Counted from the first letter of the stretch, positions 24,001 to 32,109 are shown. The stretch is DNA of 64,000 bases from Sternotherus odoratus (GCA_032164245.1 JAVMKO010000209.1:372001-436000), one strand, 5' to 3'. Notes: generated by a model not told the origin, from the sequence alone. Program-made: numbers and translations.

Positions 24001-27000
24001 GCAGCTCTGCAGACCCCCCCGCCCACCCGAGCAGGGGTTTGCGGTGCTGCTCGGGCAGGCAGAGGGTCCGGCGCAGGGCTACTCGGGTGGGGCCATCCGG
24101 TGTGGGGCTGCTCGGGCGGGTGGGGGGGTTCGCGGAGCTGCTCGGGCGGGCGGGGCAGTCCGGCGCGGAGCTGCTCGGGCGGGCGGGGCAGTCCGGCGCG
24201 GAGCTGCTCGGGGGGGCGGGGCAGTCCGGCGCGGGGCTGCTCGGGTGGGGGGAGCTGGTGTGGGGCTGCTCGGGCGGGCGGGGGGGTCCGGTGCGGGACT
24301 GCTCGGGCGGGCGGGGGGAGCCGGCGCGGGACTGCTCGGGCGGGCGGGGGGAGCCGGCGCGGGACTGCTGGGGCGGGCGGGGGGAGCCGGCGCGGGGCTG
24401 CTGGGGCGGGCGGGGGGAGCCGGCGCGGGGCTGCTCGGGCGGGCGGGGGGTTCCGGCGCGGGGCTGCTCGGGCGGGCGGGGGGGTCCGGCGCGGGGCTGC
24501 TCGGGCGGGCGGGGGGGTCCGGCGCGGGGCTGCTCGGGCGGGTGGGGGGGTCCGGCGCGGGGCTGCTCGGGCGGGTGGGGGGGTCCGGCGCGGGGCTGCT
24601 CAGCCGGGCGGGGGCGTCCGGCATGGGGCTGCTCGGGTGGGTGGGGGGGTTCGCGGAGCTGCTCAGGTGGGCGGGGCAGTCCGGCGCGGGGCTGCTCGGG
24701 CGGGGGGAGCCGGCGCGGGGCTGCTCGGGCGGGGGGAGCCGGCGCGGGGCTGCTCGGGCGGGGGGAGCCGGCGCGGGGCTGCTCGGGCGGGCGGGGGGGT
24801 CCGGCGCGGGGCTGCTCGGGCGGGCGGGAGGGTCCGGCGCGGGGCTGCTCGGCCAGGCGGGGGCATCCGGCGTGGGGCTGCTCGGGTGGGTGGGGGGGTT
24901 CGCGGAGCTGCTCAGGTGGGCGGGGCAGTCAGGCGCGGGGCTGCTCGGGCGGGTGAGGGGGTCCGGCGCGGGGCTACTCGGGTGGGGGGAGCCAGCGCGG
25001 GGCTGCTCGGGCAGGCGGGGGGGGTCTGGCGCAGGGCTGCTCGGACGGGCAGAGGGTCCGGCGTGGGGCTGCTTGGGCGGGGGCATCTGGCATGGGGCTG
25101 CTGAGGCGGGTGGGGAGGTTCGCGGAGCTGCTCGAGCGGGCGGGGGGGGTCCGCAGACCTGCTCGGGTGGGCATGGGGGCCACAGAGCTGCTCGGACTGG
25201 GACTGGTCCCCTGGGGAGCGTGCCTGGCTGCCCCGAAAGGTGCTGCCAGCTGGGGACTCCCGGCACTGTGGGATACCTACCCACGGTACAATGTGGGATA
25301 TGTCGACCCCTGCAAAAGTTGAAGGACAGACACTATCGACCTGCTCTCCTTTGTGGGGACACACTAAGTCGATTTTCTAAAGTAGACTTTAGAAAATCGA
25401 CTTAAGGGAAATCGACCTACTGCTGTAGTGAAGACATACCCTATCACACAAACATCTGTTTACTTTGGTTATCTTTGTGCAATGATATTTTTATGTCTCT
25501 TCCCCTCTTCATCCTTAAACTCATTCCCCTCTTGGTTATTTGGGGGGATAAGGCCTTCCTCTCATATTCCTCTCCTATCTCTCTTGTTGCTGCAGCCCAT
25601 TTTCATCTCTCTCATGGTAGGGAAGTGTAGCAGGGCGGCTACTCTGCTCCAACTTAGAAGGAGTTAAAAACCAGCCGTGGGAGAAGGCTGAGGGTTGGGA
25701 GAAAAGCTCAGGTTGATTAGGGAAAGAGTCGCAGCTGGTGCCATGCCCCAGACAGGCCCAGCTGGCTATCAAAGAGCTGTTGGTTTGGCACTCAGGTAGT
25801 CCCTCTCTGACTGCAGGAAGGAAGGGATCAGACTGCCTGGTAACTGGGGAAGCTACCTGAATAGAGCAGGGCTGGGGAAGGCAGAAGGAGCTGGGGAAGT
25901 TCCTGCCTGGAAACCTCCCAGGCTGCTGGGTCTTGTGCAGGGCTTGAATAGGTTCGGGGGGGGGGCTCTGAAGTGGCAGTCCAGGCTAGACAGTGGCAGT
26001 TGGTCCTACTCCTCTTGCCTATGATGAGTGGCTATTATACTGCAGTCTGCCCCAGGGAATGGGGGCTGGATGATGACTGGAAGTAGCCCAGACTGAGGCA
26101 AGGTGGGAGGTTAGAGGGTGGGGGTTCCACAAGGAGGGGAGCCCCACTGAGAGTGAGGGTCTTGCCAGGGGGCAGCATGCTAGATAATGGGGCACCGGGG
26201 TCTGGGAGGGACACGTGGCTGAAGGCAGATGAGACACCGACCGGCAGAGGGCACTTCAAGCTGGAAAGAGCTGATTCCCCAGGATGACCAGCAGGAGGTG
26301 CCGCAGGGTGAGTCATTGCCACGTTACAGGAAGACAGCAGCTTCCAGGGAGAGACAATGCAGCTCACCACACTGCCAGATTCACCACGCATTTCCAAGTG
26401 ATCTGTGTATCTGTCTGAAGCTGAGAAGTGAGTGAAGCATAGAACAGATATGGTGACCCCATAAGAGACACAAATGGTCCTCAAAACAGTACAATAACCA
26501 CAGTGTGTGTGTGTGTGTGTGTGTGTGTGTACACCATTAGTATGCTTTACTTTCTCTTTTCTGCACAAGTAAATCATTCTGTATTGTCTGACATCCTCAG
26601 TTATCCTCAACCTGGGGCATTTCTGGAGCCCAAAAATGGAAAATCAGCAGTATGTGCCTCTTTGAATTCAATGTTTGTTTTTTCTTACTTTGATTTCAGA
26701 GTGGAGAAGGGCTCGTGCTGATGCAGGTAACAGAATACACAACTCTCCTGGTAATAAAAAAAAAGTTCATATTTAAAAAGCTGGAAACAACATATGGCTG
26801 TTATGAAGATGAAATCAGAGGCCCTACTTTGTTATCTCAGGCTTTTCTCATTCAGTTCCTTCAACCAGTGTAACTTATGTCAGACTCTGGAAAAATATAT
26901 TTGAGTATCAATGAGATGAACATTTCCGTATCCCTTCCATTTTTGGGTCATGTTCAATCAAATATCATATATCTGAAATAGTTCAGTGTAATCAAATTGT

Positions 27001-27663
27001 CAGAATAGAACAAAACCCATTATTAGTAGGCATTTTGCCCGAGTAAGGACAGCAGGAATTGACCCACAAGTCAGATCTCCTATATTTCAGTTTACACTGC
27101 AATTATACAAGGGTTTCTTAAATTCTTTCTTTGCAGTTGACATCACTCTTAATCCAGAGACAGCCCACCCCAACCTCTCCATTTCTGAGGATAAGAAGAA
27201 ATGTATTCATAAAGCTGAACCTCAAAAAGTTTCACTGACTCCAGAGAGGTTCGATTCAACTGTCTCTGTGCTGGGCTCTGAAGGATTCTCTGATGGAAAG
27301 CACTACTGGGAGGTGGATATCACGAGCAGCACTGATTGGGAACTGGGGGTGGCCAGAAAATCAATAGAGAGAAAAGGAAAACTTTCCCTGTCCCCTAAAG
27401 AGGGATTCTGGGCTCTGGGTTTTAGTGGGAAAGATTACTGGGCAAAAACTGATCCATGGACCCAAGTCACAGTGCAAAAAAAGCCAAAGAAAATAGGAAT
27501 TTACCTTAGTTATCAAGACAGGCAGGTGACCTTTTTCAATGTAACTGACATGTCTGTGTTGTTCACATTTAATGATGGTTCATTCTCAGAAGAGGTTTAT
27601 CCATTCTTTAAAAGTTCCCACAAGGAAACATCAATGAGAGTTTGTTCTATAAGAGAAAAATGA
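3044..27663 (+). CDS. Gene 1: butyrophilin-like gene, 3' part (heptad micro-exons plus PRY-SPRY)
   Basis: Eight exons can be joined: 3044-3064, 4919-4960, 13276-13296, 18466-18486, 21994-22014, 23137-23157, 26700-26726 and 27137-27663. Each has an AG acceptor and a GT donor, every junction is phase 1, and the joined frame has no stop before TGA at 27661-27663. The first six exons are 21 nt (42 nt for the second), so each adds one or two seven-residue blocks rich in charged residues, as expected for a membrane-proximal coiled coil. The seventh exon encodes KWRRARADA, the linker usual before a butyrophilin B30.2 domain. The last exon encodes the PRY-SPRY domain. Signal peptide, Ig and membrane exons must lie left of the window. 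Known family role: butyrophilins are type I membrane proteins of immune regulation whose intracellular B30.2 domain can sense ligands. An A33 or TRIM-like relative is possible, but the linker and phase pattern favour BTN. Introns are swollen by transposons, including a 6-kb DIRS element. Expression is not shown by sequence. Confidence 0.82.
3686..3740. repeat. ATT microsatellite ending in a 32-bp perfect palindrome
   Basis: After about eight ATT units, positions 3709-3740 equal their own reverse complement (centre TATTAATA). Confidence 0.9.
4100..4825 (+). mobile_element. Probable solo LTR
   Basis: The segment starts TGTGTGTGTGTGCCTTGG and carries AATAAA at about 4408 and 4537. It looks like a retroviral-type LTR of turtle genomes. 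The right boundary is uncertain and no clean target duplication was found. Confidence 0.45.
4919..4960 (+). CDS. Gene 1 micro-exon 2 (two heptads)
   Basis: This 42-nt exon follows TTTTTTTTCCAG and ends before GTCAGT. In phase 1 it reads [14 protein letters not shown] with the first codon shared, exactly twice the 21-nt unit. The donor is slightly weaker than GTAAGT. Confidence 0.6.
5750..6135. mobile_element. Two adjacent MITE copies (CTACACT type)
   Basis: Copies at about 5750-5915 and 5915-6135 share GACATAGCTACTGCC-like and TTATGTCGCTCA-like blocks. The second ends TAGTGTAGACACACCCTTA against CTACATCTACACTG at its start. A related copy is at 59653-59803. The surrounding 5410-6540 also looks repetitive. 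Confidence 0.5.
6300..6370 (+). repeat. Old tRNA-derived SINE fragment
   Basis: TAGCCCAATGGTTAGTG resembles an A box and the later CCAGGTTCATTTCC a B box, followed by non-tRNA sequence. It is not a tRNA gene. Confidence 0.45.
6910..9214 (+). pseudogene. DIRS gag-like protein, one frameshift
   Basis: The first part (6910-7287) begins [17 protein letters not shown] and has a Cys/His cluster (CEGC, then [11 protein letters not shown], then CAICKSF), a likely zinc-binding head. It stops at 7285-7287, and the frame continues shifted at 7310-9214 with a Pro/Ser/Arg-rich low-complexity middle and a helical C-terminal half. The last 89 bases overlap the RT frame. Function in nucleoprotein assembly is inferred from position. 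Confidence 0.75.
9126..10760 (+). CDS. DIRS reverse transcriptase-RNase H, intact frame
   Basis: An uninterrupted frame of 544 codons. RT motifs are [28 protein letters not shown] and the catalytic YLDD (codons at 9858-9869). RNase H follows with [21 protein letters not shown] and VLTDNTAA, giving the expected acidic D-E-D residues. The mapped start overlaps gag, but the true start could be by frameshift from gag. Downstream, 10761-11134 continues the family tail (LLDLFAT, then [12 protein letters not shown]) in other frames, so that end is decayed. Confidence 0.92.
   Translation: MVEDALAHPLEMVNRIRGPDTSQGPGPTFEDAPEGLRPVPLDPACPFVNRLSHFYHAWALVTSDKWVLSLVRVGYSIQFSSLPPHHPPSPSLFRDPSHEQLLVQEVNTLLSLGAIEEVPQEFRGKGYYSCYFLIPKAKGGLRPILDLRGLNSYIKKLKFRMLSLATIIPSMDRGDWFAALDLKDAYFHISIIPSHRRFLRFVLGDCHYQFTVLLFGLSTAPRVFTKCMSVVAAFLRRRHVHVYPYLDDWLIRARSKEQAIQHIALIRATFIRLGLMLNEPKSTLVPTQRIEFIGAILDSQQARAFLPPTRANAIADLIHSVLRFPTTTARNCMVLLGHMAACTYVVPHARLRLRPLQTWLVSVYRQGRDPLNLIVTLPNHTLRSLHWWLQPSSLAVGVPFQKPQPSITLGTDASALGWGAHLGDTRTQGLWSQSKLSLHINVRELRAVRLACQTFQEQIQGKCVLVLTDNTAAMFYINKQGGARSSPLCREALALWDFCISHDIHLQATYLPGVQNVLTDTESRSFWGHEWSLRADIAHSIFLE
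11130..12177 (+). pseudogene. DIRS tyrosine recombinase, frameshifted
   Basis: The N-terminal core-binding part is seen at about 11184-11390 ([13 protein letters not shown], then [11 protein letters not shown]). The catalytic part is split: [11 protein letters not shown] carries the first Arg in the 11478-11687 frame. The second block is in the 11515-12177 frame, with HSTR (codons 11977-11988) and SSHY (Tyr codon 12085-12087). All four classes of catalytic residue are present but not in one frame. A last stop is at 12175-12177. Confidence 0.85.
12192..12540. repeat. DIRS right terminus with palindromic unit
   Basis: 12192-12236 is the inverted partner of the left end. From about 12232 to 12540 the sequence is bounded by roughly 62-bp inverted arms, AAAAGACAGTTACTCACC at the left and GGTGAGTAACTGTCTTTT at the right. 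Its core repeats, inverted, the block near 6590-6700. Confidence 0.8.
12974..13053. repeat. Local tandem duplication in intron
   Basis: GATCTCTAAAGCAGTAGTAA with its downstream TTCTCAGGATTT occurs twice, 47 bases apart, with a partial third copy between. Confidence 0.85.
13276..13296 (+). CDS. Gene 1 micro-exon 3 (one heptad)
   Basis: This 21-nt exon follows TATTCATGTAG and ends before GTAAGG. Phase 1 gives GGKENEE. The DIRS element and a tandem duplication fill the intron upstream. The sequence upstream of this exon is related to 22.4-22.8 kb. Confidence 0.66.
13600..14045 (+). mobile_element. CR1 LINE 3' end, 5'-truncated
   Basis: Decayed C-terminal coding and 3' tail of a CR1: TTATGAGGAAAGGTTTAAAA, then GAGCTGGACTAGATTACTTC, ending TACAGTTCTATGATTGAG, the usual CR1 tail. 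Confidence 0.8.
14771..16107 (+). mobile_element. Solo LTR copy B with 5-bp target duplication
   Basis: The element runs TGTGACGGGTTG to CCATCACA and is flanked by GAACC at 14766-14770 and 16108-16112. No retroviral genes adjoin it, so it is a solo LTR. It aligns with copy A at 1-1592. A Penelope-like fragment (15733-15920) is inserted within it. Confidence 0.85.
15733..15920 (+). mobile_element. Penelope-like fold-back insertion
   Basis: It is flanked by a 14-bp duplication CTAGCCAATATTTA at 15719-15732 and 15921-15934. Bases 15733-15840 form a hairpin (GAAGCATAAGCTTTCGTGGG against CCCATGAAAGCTTATGCTTC), followed by the common tail GTGCCACAGGACTCTTTGTT. Confidence 0.82.
16915..18385. mobile_element. 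Interspersed repeat split by the Helitron
   Basis: 16915-17180 begins GACAAGGTTGGTGAGGTAAT and 18028-18385 continues after the Helitron. It matches a common turtle repeat type from memory. No coding is visible; the family is not assigned. Confidence 0.5.
17181..18026 (+). mobile_element. Non-autonomous Helitron
   Basis: It starts TCTATATATATAAAAG and ends CTAG at 18023-18026, inserted between A (17180) and T (18027). A terminal hairpin ACCCG-(8 nt)-CGGGT lies at 17998-18015, eleven bases before the end. These are the rolling-circle transposon marks. Its middle (about 17570-17940) holds GGGTGTCGGGTTTGGT repeats. No Rep-helicase is present. Confidence 0.9.
18466..18486 (+). CDS. Gene 1 micro-exon 4 (one heptad)
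   Basis: This 21-nt exon follows TTTTTGCTTTGCAG and ends before GTAAGT. Phase 1 gives DELHVEV. It is a paralogue of the exon at 23137-23157; exon and both flanks align. Confidence 0.75.
18572..19806 (+). mobile_element. CR1 LINE, RT part to 3' end
   Basis: The 18571-18771 frame encodes the RT block [13 protein letters not shown]. Further decayed RT blocks follow; the usual FADD box reads FAEG, so the active site is lost. The end is TTCTATGATTCTAAG. It lies in one copy of the duplicated module and is absent from the 23-kb copy. Confidence 0.9.
20125..20682 (+). mobile_element. CR1-type LINE 3' end
   Basis: The frame 20205-20474 encodes a LINE ORF2 C-terminus ([20 protein letters not shown], ending [10 protein letters not shown]). 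The 3' tail ends with ATGTTCTTATGTTCGTATGA. It is absent from the related module at 23.5 kb. Confidence 0.85.
21600..21820 (+). mobile_element. Old CR1-like LINE fragment
   Basis: ACTAGACAAATTCAGATTGG with downstream text resembles the block at 61540-61815. It is heavily decayed. Confidence 0.5.
21994..22014 (+). CDS. Gene 1 micro-exon 5 (one heptad)
   Basis: This 21-nt exon follows TTTTTCTTTTTCAG and ends before GTTAAG, a less usual donor. Phase 1 gives GRIQKEN. Confidence 0.64.
22838..23118 (+). mobile_element. Penelope-like element 3' part next to exon 23137
   Basis: It contains CATCTGATGAAGTGGGTATT, GCCCACGAAAGCTTATGCTT and the tail GTGCCACAGGACTCTTTGTT. The paralogous intron at 18.4 kb lacks it. 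It ends 18 bases before the exon. Confidence 0.75.
23137..23157 (+). CDS. Gene 1 micro-exon 6 (one heptad)
   Basis: This 21-nt exon follows TTCTTCTTTGCAG and ends before GTAAGT. Phase 1 gives NELKIEL, related to DELHVEV of the exon at 18466. A Penelope-like insertion ends about 18 bases before it, so the likely branch point lies in transposon sequence. Confidence 0.75.
23733..23763. repeat. Interstitial telomere-like repeat
   Basis: Four perfect CCCTAA units followed by CCCTTAA. Homology to the sister module ends at GGCAAGA immediately before it. Confidence 0.92.
23764..25445. mobile_element. DNA-transposon fragments enclosing a GC-rich array
   Basis: 23764-23905 and 25285-25445 share TCGATTT/AAATCGAC-rich blocks and the right side ends AGTGAAGACATACCCTA, a MITE-type end. 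The usual opposite end is missing at the left, where the telomere-like repeats lie. The family is a hAT-like guess. Confidence 0.5.
23941..25210. repeat. 33-bp GC-rich minisatellite, about 35 units
   Basis: The unit is roughly GGGGCTGCTCGGGCGGGCGG plus GGGGGTCCGGCGC. The first 93 bases (23941-24033) are in the opposite, C-rich orientation, and from 24034 the array is G-rich. Because the unit is a multiple of three, long open frames appear on both strands; they are artefacts. Confidence 0.95.
25626..26330 (+). mobile_element. LTR-like repeat (TGTAGCAGGG type)
   Basis: It starts TGTAGCAGGGCGGCTACTC. The segment CACTCATCA/ATGATGAGTGG... CCCCAGGGAATGGGGGC has an inverted counterpart at about 33580-34286 ending GCTACA. 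The right boundary is not clear. Confidence 0.55.
26503..26530. repeat. GT microsatellite
   Basis: About 14 GT units just upstream of the linker exon of gene 1. Confidence 0.95.
26700..26726 (+). CDS. Gene 1 linker exon before B30.2
   Basis: This 27-nt exon follows TTTGATTTCAG and ends before GTAACA. In phase 1 it reads KWRRARADA, and its last G joins TT of the next exon to give Val. The W-R-R-A-R-A motif just before the PRY domain is typical of butyrophilin genes and strongly supports the exon chain. Confidence 0.85.
27137..27663 (+). CDS. Gene 1 terminal exon: PRY-SPRY (B30.2) domain
   Basis: The exon opens after TTCTTTCTTTGCAG and stays open to TGA at 27661-27663, about 175 codons. The PRY part begins [12 protein letters not shown] and continues through SLTPERFDS. 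The SPRY core is seen as GKHYWEVDI (canonical WEVE motif, here WEVD), [15 protein letters not shown], and [10 protein letters not shown] (canonical LDYE motif, here LSYQ). It then gives [15 protein letters not shown] and a short tail. Length and order are those of a complete B30.2 domain. The LDP motif reads LNP. The domain would lie in the cytoplasm. Confidence 0.93.
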
Positions 27664-27977
27664 ATGAGTTTAAAGTGGCACAGCCACTCACTCATCCCAC
27701 TGTGTCTTTGAAATCAAATTTCCCATCAATGAATTTGATTTACATTTTCACTCTATATTAATTCTGTGGTGCCATCTCTAAAACAGCACCGTTATTCATT
27801 TTGTGGCTGTGAACCTATGATATCAAGTTTATCTCCAGTAAAATTTGAACTGTAGTACTTTGTGAGCTGCCATCTTAATTGTTTGCTTTCAACAACAAAT
27901 TATTTTTTTGTTACTTTTGACAAATACTGTTATTTGACTAGGCTGTTAAGGAAAGGATATTTGTGTTGTAAATTTTC

Positions 27978-27983
27978 AATAAA
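27978..27983 (+). promoter_or_regulatory. Poly(A) signal of gene 1
   Basis: AATAAA lies 315 bases after the stop codon in an AT-rich 3' untranslated region and is the first good signal after the gene. Confidence 0.7.
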
Positions 27984-28423
27984 AATCAATGCCCACAATT
28001 AAGTTTACAAAAGCTCAGCTGCCATTTCTCCAGCATGAAAATCCTTAGAAAATCTGACAAAAACTTTCACAGTGGGAGCTGCTGGCTGGATATTAATGGT
28101 GAAAAATCCAACCCATCTCATACATTCATTTTTCTCTTAGAGACACATGCCCACCAGACTTATAACTAATGTAGGGCTTGTGAGTGGCCTGTGTAGCTAC
28201 ACAGCAGTGAGAGGGGAAATAAAATAACCTCCCATTTCTATACACAGCCACACATGACTTACTGTTATAGTTACAAGGCAGTTGCATGTCTAACCCATTT
28301 CTAGGCCTTCTGAGAGCACCCACCCTGAGACCTCTTGCTCACACCTGTCTCAGGTTGGAACTTCATGAGTCTTCAACACTTACAGGGGATCTGACTATAG
28401 TAACTTGGCCATACCATTCAATA

Positions 28424-28504
28424 CTTTAGTTAGTCTTTAAGGTGCCACAGGTCTCTTTGTTACCTCTGCTATTCCAGACTAACAGGGCTACCTCTCTGAT
28501 TCTT
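28424..28504 (+). mobile_element. Penelope-like tail fragment
   Basis: TTAGTTAGTCTTTAAGGTGC to CTACCTCTCTGATTCT, the same tail as at 15841-15920 and 23041-23118. Confidence 0.75.
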
Positions 28505-28800
28505 ACCACCCTCAGTCCATCTTAGACTGGGCAACTGCTTGATCCTCCATTCAGGAAACCGTGACCAATTAAACTGGCTAAAAGACTTTTAAGTGTTTTT
28601 ATTTAGCAGTTTTGTAGACTGTAGAAAGAGAGCACAATCTCTTTAAATAGTCTATGAACTTTCCATTTGTGGTACCATGGTCTTTGAACTAGAAGCTGCC
28701 AGAAACTGTTCAGAGCAGCAATATGTACACTCCTAGGATTGTGTAGATTTAGTAAACTCTTTTATTTAGGATCAGCTGTGCCTGTGTGGTTTCTTTATGT

Positions 28801-29242
28801 TGTGGTAAGGGGACATTCAAGGGGTCCCTGTAAGCATGCCTCTGCCCACTCTTCTCAGAAATGAGCCAGGAGTCCCTTGGTGCCAACAGCAGTGTCCTTT
28901 ATTTCTCCCTTTTGTGCAAACCCACCACCTATTTACAATACTATATACAGCAATTGCCCTGGCTTGGCTGCCTTGGGGGACAGCTAGCTCCCACAGCCAG
29001 CTAGGACCAGTCAGGCTCTACTTGGTATCCCTCTTCCCCCCCCTTGACTTCCTTCCTGCCAGGTTTTATACCCTGGCCTGGGCAGCTGCCAGGTGGTTCA
29101 ATTAAGCCCCACTCACTCTGGGGCCACACCCTGCTAGTTAATTACCTGCCCTAGCTATGGGAGCTGCTAGCAGAGGCTTTGCTAGCTGAGCTAAGGGGGA
29201 ACAGGGGCTGGCTCAGCACTTTCTGGCCAGCACCCTGTTACA
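28801..29242 (+). mobile_element. Probable solo LTR
   Basis: The span TGTGGTAAGG to CTGTTACA has TG...CA ends and LTR-like composition. No exact target duplication was found. 29243-30060 beyond it shows nothing definite. Confidence 0.45.
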
Positions 29243-30332
29243 GTCCCCAAATGAGGATTCTGTCCAGCTGCATCACTCCAATATTTCACATTGAACAGCA
29301 GGGTAAAGGGTTAAAACTTAAGCTTTATTCAGTGCGCTGAAGGCTGTCTACCAAAGGTAGGGCAACAACGAATATCAGAAATTCACACACATTTATAGCA
29401 TACAGATGTACATATTCATTAGGCTAATTGATTATGCATTACATACCCTTACATGGTCAAAGCTATGTGGAAACCAGACCTTTAACAGTTTTAAGATCCC
29501 CCCCCCCCTTGAAGGTCATTTTATTCTGCACACATCAACAACACCAGGTGTCTTATCTCAGTTAGTATAGGAATATTTATGACTACAGTACTCCCTTTAT
29601 TTTCTCAGGGCTTGGTATTTCTCACATTTAAGGTCTGCAAACTATTCCTCATTCAGCAGTTTGAAATTACCCAGAGTGCCTTATGTCCTGACCACAGTCT
29701 AGCTAACTAAGCCTGTGTATGTCTTACATACTCTTGCTCATTACAATATAGGGTGAGGCTGTTTGCAACAATGTTGTTCTGGCTTTGTAAGGAGCAGACA
29801 ACACAGTGATTGGTAACAAGGGGGGGAAGCCCAATCCCAGAGTACAGTGGAGTGGAGAATAACTGCACACCCCTAGACTAAAAGGAAACTGCAGCCATTG
29901 GGACTGTGAGAAAACCGATCATTCAGGATGAGGAAGGGAACAAATTGTAAAAGTCTGGCTGTTTGAGGAAAATTGACTTGTTTGATAAAGTGAGTTAGTC
30001 CTGCACTGAGCTGTGGTGGGAGAGTGGAACAGAGTAAGACAGCTAAGGTCAAAATTCTGTCACAGATATTTTTAGCAAAAGTCAGGTTTGGGCAATAAAC
30101 AAAAATTCACAGAAGCCCATGTTGGGATTTTGTGGTTCCCAATAAGTCAGAGGCAGAATCAAGAGTTTTTGATATTTTATTTGATTTCATTCAATTCAAG
30201 TGCACAAAGGAGGAGAGCCCCTGCTAACCAGTGAGTGAGTCTCTCCAGCCAGGAGCCCCTCCCCTTCACTCCACATAGTGAGCTCACTCCCCCTCCCCCT
30301 GGGTGGTGAGTGATTCCAGAATGTTCCTAGGG

Positions 30333-31139
30333 CAGGGGTCGGCAACCCGCGGCTCCGGAGCCGCATGCGGCTCTTTCATCCCTCCGATGCGGCTCCCTGT
30401 GTGTGCTAATTTTAACCGTCCCGCAGACTGTTTTCTATGCGGCCCGCCAGCACTGTCCAACCAGTGCGCGGAGCCGCAGCCGAAAGAGAGGGGCGGGGTC
30501 AATAAGAGGCGAGCGGCGGGGGGGGGGAGAAGAACGGAGGCGGAGCCGGGGCCGGGGCACGAGGAGAGGCGGAGCCGGCGGAGAAGTGCGAGTCGGGCCG
30601 GGGCAGGAGGCGAAGCGCGGCGGAGCCGGCGGATAAGAGCGAGCCGGGGCCGGGGCCGGGGCACAAGGCAAGGCAAGGCAAGGCAAGGCAAGCTGGGGGA
30701 GGGGGGGGGAGGAAGAAGAGCGAGAGCACGGCCGGAGGGGGGGGAGGGAGGGAAGAAGAGCGAGAGCACGGCCGGAGGGGGGGGAGGGAGGGAAGAAGAG
30801 CGAGAGCACGGCCGGAGGGGGGGGGGAGGGAGGGAAGAAGAGCGAGAGCACGGCCGGAGGGGGGGGGAGGGAGGGAAGAAGAGCGAGAGCATGGCTGGAG
30901 GGGAGGGGGAGGGAAGAAGAGCGAGAGCACGGCCGGAGCGGGGGGGAGGAAGAAGAGCGAGAGCACGGCTGGAGGGGAGGGGGAGGGAAGAAGAGGGTGG
31001 GGGAGGGAAGAAGGGGGAGGGAAGAAGAGAGTGTTATTTCATTTTAAATGTCAAAAGGGTTTTGTGGCTCCCAGTGTTTTCTTTACTGTGGGAAACGGGT
31101 CCAAATGGCTCTTTGAGCGGTAAAGGTTGCAGACCCCTG
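30333..31139. mobile_element. hAT non-autonomous element with purine minisatellite
   Basis: Inverted ends CAGGGGTCGGCAACC and GGTTGCAGACCCCTG, flanked by the exact 8-bp duplication TCCTAGGG (30325-30332, 31140-31147). Empty sites are at 32403-32410 and 39127-39134. The inside carries CpG-rich sequence and a purine array. Confidence 0.93.
30690..31030. repeat. Purine-rich minisatellite, about 40-bp unit
   Basis: About seven units of GAAGAAGAGCGAGAGCACGG followed by CCGGAGGGGGGGGAGGGAG. Long open frames across it are compositional. Confidence 0.9.
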
Positions 31140-31284
31140 TCCTAGGGCATGTCTCTCTATACATAAGTATCTTCCAAATAAAATTTTGTTTAAACTGAAC
31201 AGAAACACCCTTCACCACTAACTGTCCCTGACTTTACTGAAAATACCCTGGGGGTGGTGGGAATAACAGAGCATTCCCGGGCTA

Positions 31285-32109
31285 GGGTTACCATAAATCC
31301 GGATTCTCCCGGACATGTCCAGCTTTTTGCGTTACAAATAGGGTTCCAATAAATAATTGGAAACAGTCCAGATTTCCCTCCCCTCCCTGTGCAGAGTGCG
31401 GCATGACTGAGAGAGGCCGGCCAGATTGAGCCACTCCGGCAGCGAGAGCAGCTCCCCCTCCTCCCTCCCCTGCTGCATTTTCTGAAGGCTGACTGGTGCA
31501 GCTCTACAGCTCGTCCCCTCCTCCCCCAATACCCTGCTGCATTCTGAGATCTGGCAAGGCCGTTCGCATCGGCCTCCGGCAGCTCTAGATGCTGAGCTTC
31601 TCCCCACCCCTGCTCCCCCGCAGCCTGGTTCTAGTATGGGGGCAGCTGTAGAGATTCTCCCCTGCTGCCCAGCGTGTCATTCCAGCAGTGCTCTGTGAGG
31701 GCGGGGAGACACACTGCTTTGAGCTGCACAGTAAGGGGGGGGGGGGTTGGAGAAGGGGCAGGGGTTTTTAAGAGGGGTTTTAAGAGGGACAGGAAATAGG
31801 CTGGATTGAGGGTTCTGGGGGGACGGTCTGTCAGGGGGCAGGGAGTGGTTGGATAGGGTGTGGGAGTCCTGGGGGTCTGTCTGAAAGTTTGTGTGGATAA
31901 GGGTTGGGGCAGTCAGGGGAAAGGTAGGGGGTAGGGTCCTGGGGGGCAGTTAGGCTGGGGGGATCCCCGTAGGGGACAGTCAGGGGACAAGGAGCAGGGG
32001 GGTTGGGAGTTCTGAGAGGGGTGGGAAGTGGTGGGGGTGGGGCTAGGGCAGGAGTGGGGCTTGGGTGTCCTGTGTCCTCTTTTTTAAATTGTTGAAATAT
32101 GCTAACCCT
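31285..32109. mobile_element. Non-autonomous DNA transposon, 825 bp
   Basis: The inverted ends are TAGGGTTACCATA and the complement TAGGGTTAGCATA. Flanks TCCCGGGC and TGCTGGGC could be a decayed 8-bp duplication. The inside is G-rich without a transposase. Confidence 0.75.

Noticed and set aside
24034..25210. CRISPR-like regular repeats
   Set aside because: Units are head-to-tail without unique spacers and the genome is vertebrate.
23905..25405. Long open frames of 300-450 codons on both strands
   Set aside because: They cross a 33-bp GC-rich tandem repeat, a multiple of three, so several frames stay open by chance; the peptides are simple Gly/Ala/Arg or Pro/Ser repeats.
26035..26610. 191-codon minus-strand frame
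   Set aside because: It runs across an LTR-like repeat and the GT microsatellite (poly-Thr/His) with no domain.
30284..31145. Arg/Gly-rich and Pro/Ser-rich frames of 140-280 codons
   Set aside because: They lie in the purine minisatellite of a hAT element and are compositional.
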